This document shows, piece after piece, positions 1 through 4,818 of a stretch of DNA of 5,696 nucleotides (positions are counted from its first letter, which is position 1; each line of letters opens with the position of its first letter). Source of the DNA: a bacterium (GTDB lineage: Bacteria > UBA3054); assembly GCA_017538635.1 (NCBI GenBank), contig JAFYIM010000448.1, forward strand, positions 1-5,696. The letters run 5' to 3'. The notes below the pieces were generated by a model. That model did not search any database. It was not told the origin of the DNA and saw only the letters and a list, made by a program, of their open reading frames with translations. The translations under genes were made by a program, and so were the position numbers.

Positions 1-569
1 CCGGAGCTGGGGGTGATGTAGTTGCCCTTCGTCTTGGCGGTCGTGCCGACTTTGCCGGCGATGGGGGAAGTGATGACGGTGTAGCTCAAGTTCTCCTGGG
101 CCGTCAGAAGCGTGGCTTCCGCAGCCTGGACCGCGGCATTGGCGACCGCCAGGGCGCTCTTGGCGTTGTCGAAGGCGTCCTTGCTTGTAACCTGTTTGTT
201 GTAAAGATCCTGTACTCTGTTGTATGTCTGCTGGGCGTACTCCGCTTTCGCTTTGACTTCAGCTAGCTGCGCTTCCGCGCTCATGACAGCGGCTTTGTAG
301 GGAACGTCGTCAAGCTTGTACATCACCTGTCCTTCCTCTACGAAAGTGCCTTCCTCGAAACCGATCTCCTTAAGTTCGCCGCTGATCCTGGCTATGAGAT
401 CGACTCTGGCCGGGCTTACGACGCGGCCGGTGTAGCGGTGCTGGGTGACGTTCTCAGTCGTCCCGACGGTTCCGACGGAGACATAGACTTTCTGGGCTTG
501 GGGCGCTTCCGCAGCCATAAGGCCTAAGCAAGATAAAAAGAGCAAGGCGGATGTTTTGATTCTGTTCAT
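1..569 (-). CDS. RND efflux periplasmic adaptor subunit (HlyD/AcrA-type membrane fusion protein), N-terminal part
   Basis: The gene is partial: 189 codons are visible and the C-terminal half runs off the left edge. Family members link an inner-membrane RND pump to an outer-membrane channel and act in the periplasm. Residues 1-22 look like a signal peptide: MNRIK, then a hydrophobic stretch, then an AEA-type cleavage site. Residues about 55-95 (ARISGELKEIGFEEGTFVEE followed by GQVMYKLDDVPY) form the first biotinyl-lipoyl half-motif. Residues about 92-160 are Ala/Glu/Lys/Gln-rich and heptad-like, fitting the alpha-helical coiled-coil hairpin. The segment LSYTVITSPIAGKVG (161-175) is the second lipoyl half, typical of AcrA/MexA-like adaptors. 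The beta-barrel and membrane-proximal domains are missing from the window. The ATG at 567-569 has an AGAGG Shine-Dalgarno 6 nt upstream and lies just before the signal peptide. A pump gene would be expected next, off the left edge. The substrate cannot be predicted. Confidence 0.9.
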   Translation of the reverse strand, partial: MNRIKTSALLFLSCLGLMAAEAPQAQKVYVSVGTVGTTENVTQHRYTGRVVSPARVDLIARISGELKEIGFEEGTFVEEGQVMYKLDDVPYKAAVMSAEAQLAEVKAKAEYAQQTYNRVQDLYNKQVTSKDAFDNAKSALAVANAAVQAAEATLLTAQENLSYTVITSPIAGKVGTTAKTKGNYITPSS

Positions 570-575
570 GTTTTG

Positions 576-580
576 CCTCT
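576..580 (-). promoter_or_regulatory. Shine-Dalgarno of the efflux adaptor gene
   Basis: On the minus strand AGAGG lies 6 nt before the ATG at 567-569. It supports that start codon and contrasts with the divergent gene, which has no such motif. Confidence 0.7.
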
Positions 581-608
581 GAAAAGATTTAAAAAAGTAT
601 TATTGTTT

Positions 609-617
609 ATTATAGCA
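609..617 (-). promoter_or_regulatory. Extended -10 promoter for the efflux adaptor gene
   Basis: Read on the minus strand this is TGC followed by TATAAT, a perfect sigma-70 -10 hexamer with the extended TGn motif. No good -35 is found at 16-18 bp (the best is CTGTTC at 632-637), which fits an extended -10 promoter. Transcription would begin near 602, giving a leader of about 33 nt before the ATG at 569. The promoter assignment is inferred from sequence only, and a lineage with a different housekeeping consensus would weaken it. Confidence 0.55.
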
Positions 618-691
618 ATTTTCGGGGCTGGGAACAGTCCTGTTTTTCAGACAAATCAAAACCATTTTGCATTGTAAAACAGAAATTGCTA
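613..691. repeat. 9-bp inverted repeat spanning the two divergent promoters
   Basis: TAGCAATTT at 613-621 is the exact reverse complement of AAATTGCTA at 683-691. Each arm contains the TGC extension and the first bases of one -10 element, so the two promoters are arranged symmetrically about 650. Part of the identity is expected simply because both are extended -10 sites, but the shared bases go beyond that motif on its upstream side. Confidence 0.6.
633..644. promoter_or_regulatory. Possible operator: short dyad in the divergent promoter region
   Basis: AACAG, a TC centre, then CTGTT gives a perfect 5-bp dyad. It covers the -35 region of the minus-strand promoter, where a repressor or activator could act. 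The right half (CTGTTTT, 640-646) is also an inverted partner of AAAACAG at 676-682, inside the plus-strand promoter. Half-sites this short arise by chance in AT-rich DNA, and no regulator gene is in the window, so this is tentative. Confidence 0.25.
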
Positions 692-695
692 ATAT
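667..695 (+). promoter_or_regulatory. Sigma-70-type promoter for the RDD-family gene
   Basis: TTGCAT at 667-672 and TAATAT at 690-695 are separated by 17 bp, and the -10 is preceded by TGC (687-689), the extended -10 motif. Transcription would start near 702, leaving a leader of about 48 nt that is very AT-rich. The match to the -35/-10 consensus and the spacing are good; the role is inferred. Confidence 0.6.
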
Positions 696-749
696 ATGGT
701 AAGTTATTTGAGTATTGGTTCAATCTACTAATTAATTTAAATTCAAATT

Positions 750-1478
750 ATGGAAAACACTGAAAATTTAACTGAGGAATCCTTTTCTGAGGAACAGGCA
801 GTCAGCTCCCGTACTGCCCAAAATGGTGAGAAGCCCCGCAAGAGCTTTTTCATCAGCGATTTTTTCAACCGTTTGAACGCCGGCATAATCGATTTTCTGG
901 TCTTTTTGGGCGGCGTGGCGCTTGTTCTTTTCGTGGCTGATTTTTTCAAGGGAGAAAAGTTAGTGAACGGCGTGCCGGTTACGACCGAGCCTGCGCTCGT
1001 TATGCAGCTTAAGTGCTTCGTCATCGGCTTGTGGTTTTTCTTCGCCGTCATCGCGCGTGACGCCTGGGGATACAGCCGCAGCGTCGGAAAACGCTTCTGC
1101 AATCTCAAGATCTTCGCGGTGCGTTCTCCGAAGCCCCGCTTCTATCACACCATTTTTAGAAACCTGACGATCCTTTTGCCCGCCATCATTATTTTCGTGG
1201 CCATGGCGTTGGCTGAAAAGGGCACTATCAAGCCGGAAATAGAAAAGGTGATAATTATCGCCAGCTATTCCGTCATAGTGCTGGAGGCTTTCCTTGCTTT
1301 GATCGGACTGAGAAGGATAGGCGATCTCATCGCCGGAACGAAGGTCATCTTCTTCAAGGAAAACGTCCAGAAGAACTATCGCTATAATCGTTTCTCGAAT
1401 GAGAACGGCGGCAATAATTATCAGCCCCGTTACCGGAACAATAATTATTACCGCAACAATAACGGAAACCGTTATTGA
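750..1478 (+). CDS. RDD-family integral membrane protein with Asn/Tyr/Arg-rich C-terminal tail
   Basis: The protein has 242 residues. Residues 1-35 are a polar, acidic N-terminal extension. The RDD family signature follows: R41 and D48 in the first hydrophobic segment (FNRLNAGIIDF), the GYSRSVGKRFCNLKIF motif at 107-122, an FRN motif near R137, and RRIGDLIAGT with D192. Hydrophobic segments at about 45-66, 86-104, 138-154 and 165-186 suggest four inner-membrane helices. RDD proteins are poorly characterised; some have been linked to ion transport, so no specific function is assigned. Residues 208-242 form a low-complexity tail in which 26 of 35 residues are Asn, Tyr or Arg. The ATG at 750 is the first possible start, since an in-frame TAA lies at 738-740, yet no Shine-Dalgarno precedes it. 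The stop codon overlaps the 3' end of trpA on the other strand. The gene is divergent from the efflux adaptor gene. Confidence 0.85.
   Translation: MENTENLTEESFSEEQAVSSRTAQNGEKPRKSFFISDFFNRLNAGIIDFLVFLGGVALVLFVADFFKGEKLVNGVPVTTEPALVMQLKCFVIGLWFFFAVIARDAWGYSRSVGKRFCNLKIFAVRSPKPRFYHTIFRNLTILLPAIIIFVAMALAEKGTIKPEIEKVIIIASYSVIVLEAFLALIGLRRIGDLIAGTKVIFFKENVQKNYRYNRFSNENGGNNYQPRYRNNNYYRNNNGNRY
1412..1448 (+). repeat. Direct repeat of a 10-mer in the RDD tail coding region
   Basis: CAATAATTAT occurs at 1412-1421 and again at 1439-1448, exactly 27 nt (nine codons) apart and in the same frame, encoding Asn-Asn-Tyr both times. A related CAATAA follows at 1457-1462. This suggests that the low-complexity tail grew by short in-frame duplications, though strong Asn/Tyr codon bias could also produce it. 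Confidence 0.5.
1457..1477. terminator. Perfect 9-bp hairpin over the convergent stop codons; possible bidirectional 3' end structure
   Basis: CAATAACGG (1457-1465), loop AAA (1466-1468) and CCGTTATTG (1469-1477) form a perfect inverted repeat. It covers the trpA stop (1472-1474, minus strand) and most of the RDD stop (1476-1478). There is no intergenic space, so this is the only obvious structure at the 3' ends of both transcripts. Only four of the nine pairs are G-C and neither side has a clear U-tract, so intrinsic termination is uncertain. It may instead stabilise 3' ends. Confidence 0.4.
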
Positions 1479-2266
1479 TTAAGCGCCAAACTGCAGTCGG
1501 CCGCGAGCCGTTTTGCCTTCGCGGCCTTCTTTTCAGCGCTTAATTTTTCGTCCAGCTGGATCTTTACGAAGGCGGAGCCCATGACGACTCCGTCCGAGAT
1601 TGCTGCAACTTTTTTCGCCATGGCGGCGTCGCTTACGCCGAAACCGGCCGCCACTGGAAGGCTAGCTGTTTTCTTCAGTTCCGCGACTTTGGCTTTAAGG
1701 TCTTTCGGCAATTTCGTTCTCGTTCCGGTCACGCCCTTAAAGATTATGTAATAGACGAAGCCGCCTATTCCCTTTAATATCTCTTTTGCCCTCGCTTTGG
1801 GCGTGGCGGGCGAAACGAGCGGGATAAGATCGAGGCCGTGCTTGTCTAAGAAGGGCTTTATTTCTTTCCTTTCCTCCAAGGGGACGTCCACGACCAAGAT
1901 CCCGTCGGCGCCGGCGGCCTTGGCGGCACGGGCGAACTTAAGGGGCCCCATATGGAAGATCAGGTTGTAGTAACTGAACAAGACGAAGCCCTTCTTGGGA
2001 TATTTATCGCTCAAGGTTTTGCAGATCTTAAGGACGTCACTCACGGTCGTGCCTGAAGCAAGCGCTTTCTGCGAGGAGGCCTGGATCGTCGGGCCGTCCG
2101 CCATAGGGTCGGAAAAGGGCACGCCTATTTCGAGAACGTCCACGCCGCCCGCTAACATCGCGTCCATGAATTCAAGGCTTTCTCCTACTGTCGGGCAGCC
2201 CGCGGAAGCGAAGCCCACAAGTTTCTTTTTTCCGTCCGCAAAAATTTTTCTCAATTTGCCGCTCAT
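1472..2266 (-). CDS. trpA: Tryptophan synthase alpha subunit
   Basis: TrpA cleaves indole-3-glycerol phosphate to indole and glyceraldehyde 3-phosphate, and passes indole through a tunnel to TrpB in the cytoplasmic alpha2-beta2 complex. The protein is a TIM barrel of 264 residues, close to the usual ~265-270. [18 protein letters not shown] carries both catalytic acids, E46 and D57 (E49 and D60 in Salmonella). Y172 matches the active-site Tyr175. The loop GVTG (178-181), GFGVSDA (208-214) and [10 protein letters not shown] (226-235) are the expected substrate-loop and phosphate-binding parts. The segment before GVTG reads YYIIFK, where the Salmonella enzyme has YLLSRA, so the usual Ser is replaced. 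The ATG overlaps the trpB stop (ATGA, 2263-2266) and has an AGGAG Shine-Dalgarno at 2275-2279. It is the last gene of the operon and overlaps the RDD gene tail-to-tail by 7 nt. Confidence 0.97.
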   Translation of the reverse strand: MSGKLRKIFADGKKKLVGFASAGCPTVGESLEFMDAMLAGGVDVLEIGVPFSDPMADGPTIQASSQKALASGTTVSDVLKICKTLSDKYPKKGFVLFSYYNLIFHMGPLKFARAAKAAGADGILVVDVPLEERKEIKPFLDKHGLDLIPLVSPATPKARAKEILKGIGGFVYYIIFKGVTGTRTKLPKDLKAKVAELKKTASLPVAAGFGVSDAAMAKKVAAISDGVVMGSAFVKIQLDEKLSAEKKAAKAKRLAADCSLALNQ

Positions 2267-3453
2267 TGTTTCTTCTCCTGCATTTTCGCTTCGTAATTGA
2301 TGACGTTGTCCATGTCTTTGTCGCCGCGCCCGGAAAGGCAGACGATGATGTTTTTGTCCTTGCCAAGCTTTTTGGCGTTTTTAATGGCCTGCGCCAGGGC
2401 GTGCGCGCTCTCCAGGGCCGGGATAATGCCCTCGTATTCGCAGAGGGCGTGGAAAGCGGAAAGCGCTTCCTTGTCATTTATGGCGGTGTAAGTGACGCGC
2501 CCGATGTCGCCAAGGTAGGAGTGCTCCGGACCGACGCCGGGATAATCCAAGCCCGCGGAAACTGAGTAGGCGTCCAGGATCTGGCCGTCATTGGTCTGCA
2601 GAAGGTAGGTCTTGCAGCCGTGCAGAACGCCCACTTCGCCGCCCTCTATGCTGGCGGCGTGCGCTTTGGTCTTCAAGCCAAAGCCCCCGGCTTCCACGCC
2701 GAAAAGAGCGACGTCCTTGTCACGGAGGAAAGCGTGGAAAATGCCCATGGCGTTGCTGCCGCCGCCCACGCAGGCGATTACCTGGTCTGGCAGTTTGCCG
2801 GAGAGCTTTTTGAACTGGCGCCTGGCTTCCTTGCCTATGACCGACTGGAAATCCCTAACCATCGCAGGATAGGGATGCGGGCCGGCCACCGTGCCGATGA
2901 CGTAGAAAGTGTCCTCATAAGTGGCCACCCAGTCGCGCAGCGCTTCGTTCATAGCGTCCTTCAAGGTTCCCGTTCCGGAAGCGACGCTTCTAACCTTGGC
3001 GCCCAGGGCGTGCATTCGCTGGACGTTCGGGGCCTGGCGCCTGATGTCAAGTTCGCCCATGAAGACTTCGCACTCGAAGCCCAAAAGCGCCGCCACGGTC
3101 GCCGTCGCGACGCCGTGCATGCCGGCGCCCGTTTCGGCGATCAGGCGCTTCTTGCCCATGCGTTTTGCTAAGAGGGCCTGGCCGATGGTGTTGTTTATTT
3201 TGTGCGCGCCGGTATGGTTCAGGTCTTCCCTTTTGAGATAGATCTTCGCGCCGCCAACTTTTTCCGTCAAACGCTTGGCGAAATAGAGAGGGGAAGTGCG
3301 CCCCACGTAATCGCGCAGAAGATTGGCCATCTCAGCTTTGAAAGCGGGGTCAGATTTCGCTTCGCTGTAAGCCTGTTCCAGTTCATGCAGGGCGGGCATC
3401 AGCGTTTCCGCCACGTATTGTCCGCCGTAGGGGCCGAAATGAGTTTTGCTCAT
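2263..3453 (-). CDS. trpB: Tryptophan synthase beta subunit
   Basis: TrpB is the PLP enzyme that joins L-serine and the indole delivered by TrpA to make L-tryptophan. At 396 residues it has standard TrpB1 length. The PLP lysine is K85 in HTGAHKINN. The catalytic Glu is E107 in [10 protein letters not shown]. The phosphate cup GGGSNAMG is at 230-237. [14 protein letters not shown] (301-314) contains D303 of the communication region, and EGIIPALES is at 341-349. S374 in LSGRGDKD is positioned to contact the PLP ring nitrogen. Residue 112 is Met where most TrpB proteins have Gln (Gln114 in Salmonella). The ATG at 3451-3453 overlaps the trpF stop in an ATGA and has AAGGA 7 nt upstream (3461-3465), so its translation is probably coupled to trpF. 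The stop overlaps the trpA start in the same way. Confidence 0.98.
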   Translation of the reverse strand: MSKTHFGPYGGQYVAETLMPALHELEQAYSEAKSDPAFKAEMANLLRDYVGRTSPLYFAKRLTEKVGGAKIYLKREDLNHTGAHKINNTIGQALLAKRMGKKRLIAETGAGMHGVATATVAALLGFECEVFMGELDIRRQAPNVQRMHALGAKVRSVASGTGTLKDAMNEALRDWVATYEDTFYVIGTVAGPHPYPAMVRDFQSVIGKEARRQFKKLSGKLPDQVIACVGGGSNAMGIFHAFLRDKDVALFGVEAGGFGLKTKAHAASIEGGEVGVLHGCKTYLLQTNDGQILDAYSVSAGLDYPGVGPEHSYLGDIGRVTYTAINDKEALSAFHALCEYEGIIPALESAHALAQAIKNAKKLGKDKNIIVCLSGRGDKDMDNVINYEAKMQEKKQ

Positions 3454-4046
3454 AAGTGTTTCCTTACTTCGTTTATGAAAGCTAGTATTTTATGTTCGTC
3501 TTTTTTCCTGGGGTCGTTTTCGGTTTCCACGCCGCTGGCCGCGTCCACGCCGATAGGATCGACCAAATTGATCGCCTCTCCCACGTTCTCGGGCGTCAAC
3601 TGTCCCGCCAGGATCGTAGGTCTAACAGCGCAGAGGTCGCGCGCCAAAACTCGATCGCAATGGCGCCCGCTCTTTTCGCCGTCGGCCAAAATGGGGAGGC
3701 CTTTGTAATGCGATTTAGCGAAGGCCAAACTCCCGGCGTCCACGATGGGCAGCGCTTTCCAGATCTCGCAATTCGTTTTGGCGCGCAGTTCGTCAACGTA
3801 TTCTTCGCTCTCCGTTCCGTGCAGCTGGATCGTGTCGAGTTTAAAGGAGAGGACGTAGTCTATAGGGGCGTTCAGGAAAACGCCGACTTTTTTACCGAAA
3901 TCGATCTTTTCGAACTCTTCCCTGTCTATGGCGCGCAATGACCCCGGGATCAGGATGAAACCGAGGTAATCCGCTCCCGCTTCGAAGGCGAAGCGCGCGT
4001 CGGAATAGTTGGTGAGTCCGCAGATCTTTACGAATTTAGCGGCCAT
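3450..4046 (-). CDS. trpF: Phosphoribosylanthranilate isomerase, somewhat divergent
   Basis: TrpF isomerises N-(5-phosphoribosyl)anthranilate to CdRP, the step between TrpD and TrpC. It is a single-domain TIM barrel of 198 residues, near the usual ~200. The general base C9 lies in [16 protein letters not shown] is at 73-77, and the likely general acid is D122 in [11 protein letters not shown]. The C-terminal phosphate-binding region is recognisable as [10 protein letters not shown] (146-155), GVDAASGVE (166-174) and a late KKDEHKI. Several normally conserved features differ: the GGTG...FDW segment after the catalytic Asp reads SGRHCD, LAGG is LAGQ, and the SPR of the first phosphate loop is SLR. 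Operon position and both catalytic residues still make the assignment firm. The ATG lies inside the trpC 3' end (11-nt overlap), with a GAGAGG Shine-Dalgarno at 4055-4060, within trpC. Confidence 0.93.
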   Translation of the reverse strand: MAAKFVKICGLTNYSDARFAFEAGADYLGFILIPGSLRAIDREEFEKIDFGKKVGVFLNAPIDYVLSFKLDTIQLHGTESEEYVDELRAKTNCEIWKALPIVDAGSLAFAKSHYKGLPILADGEKSGRHCDRVLARDLCAVRPTILAGQLTPENVGEAINLVDPIGVDAASGVETENDPRKKDEHKILAFINEVRKHL

Positions 4047-4818
4047 TAGCGAAACCTCTCAAAGTTGCGCCGGGATCATTTGACCTGACTAAAGTTTCGC
4101 CGATCAAAAAAGCGTCGGCGGCAGGGTAAAGTTTAAGGTCGTTTGGCGTTTTCAAGCCGCTCTCCGCCACTTTCGCGACTTCTTTTGGCAGCGTCTCTAT
4201 GACCGCTTCCGACTTTTCCGGGAAGACCTGGAAAGTTCTGAGGTCGCGGCAATTCACGCCGATTATTTTCGCGCCGAGGTCAACGAGGCGCTGCGCTTCA
4301 AGTTTGTCATGCGCTTCGCAAAGCGCTTCCATGCCCAGTTCGTGCGTGAACTTAAAGAGCTCTTTAAGGAGCGCGTCGTCCTTAAGAAGCGAGGCGATGA
4401 GCAGAACGGCGTCGGCGCCGGCCGCCGCGGCTTCCAGGACCTGGTAGCGGTCGAAGATGAAATCCTTCCTCAGAACGGGGAGAGAAGTTTCCCTGCGGAC
4501 CGTTTTCAGAATGTCCATGGAGCCGAGGAAGTAGTTCTCCTCCGTCAGGACGGAGATGGCCGCCGCGCCGTTGGCGCTGTAGGTTTTCGACAAGCTTACG
4601 GGATCGAGATCGGCTTTGATTATTCCTTTGCTGGGCGAGGCTTTCTTTATTTCCGCGATGACGGAGACGCCCTCTCTTTTCAGAGCGGCGTAAAGCGAAA
4701 GCGGCTGCCTTCTCCGCTTCTCTATTGCTTTTATCAATTCCGCTTCCTTTAGCGCAGCCTTTTTCGCCTTGAGGTCATGGGCCGATTTTTCGGCTATTTC
4801 CAAGAGAATGTCACGCAT
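4036..4818 (-). CDS. trpC: Indole-3-glycerol phosphate synthase
   Basis: TrpC converts CdRP to indole-3-glycerol phosphate by decarboxylation and ring closure; the product is the substrate of TrpA. It is a monofunctional TIM barrel of 260 residues, not fused to TrpF as in E. coli. Catalytic and binding residues are all present: E56 and K58 in AEIKKASPSKG, K118 in LRKDFIFDRYQ, E168 in EALCEAH, N189 and R191 in GVNCRDL, and E219-S220 in VAESGLKT. The phosphate site FLIGETLV is near 237-244. The start overlaps the trpD stop by 8 nt (ATGCGTGA, 4811-4818). No convincing Shine-Dalgarno precedes this ATG, unlike trpF, trpB and trpA, so initiation probably depends on ribosomes terminating on trpD. 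The 3' end overlaps trpF by 11 nt. Confidence 0.97.
   Translation of the reverse strand: MRDILLEIAEKSAHDLKAKKAALKEAELIKAIEKRRRQPLSLYAALKREGVSVIAEIKKASPSKGIIKADLDPVSLSKTYSANGAAAISVLTEENYFLGSMDILKTVRRETSLPVLRKDFIFDRYQVLEAAAAGADAVLLIASLLKDDALLKELFKFTHELGMEALCEAHDKLEAQRLVDLGAKIIGVNCRDLRTFQVFPEKSEAVIETLPKEVAKVAESGLKTPNDLKLYPAADAFLIGETLVRSNDPGATLRGFANGR

Noticed and set aside
528..569. Lipoprotein signal (Cys14) in the efflux adaptor
   Set aside because: The residues before the Cys are FLS, a poor lipobox, and an AEA signal peptidase I site follows, so a lipid anchor is not supported.
743..1108. Minus-strand open frame of 121 codons opposite the RDD gene
   Set aside because: Its product is a basic Lys/Ser/Thr-rich low-complexity sequence, antisense to a gene with a clear RDD signature.
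2620..3171. A 183-codon open frame on the plus strand, opposite trpB
   Set aside because: It lies wholly antisense to an intact, highly conserved trpB, and its product is His/Ala/Arg/Gly-rich with no family signature. Such frames are expected opposite GC-rich coding DNA.
4246..4257. Cys in GVNCRDL of TrpC as a possible active-site change
   Set aside because: The functional Asn and Arg on either side are kept, and this middle position varies in the family (Asn or Ser in others).
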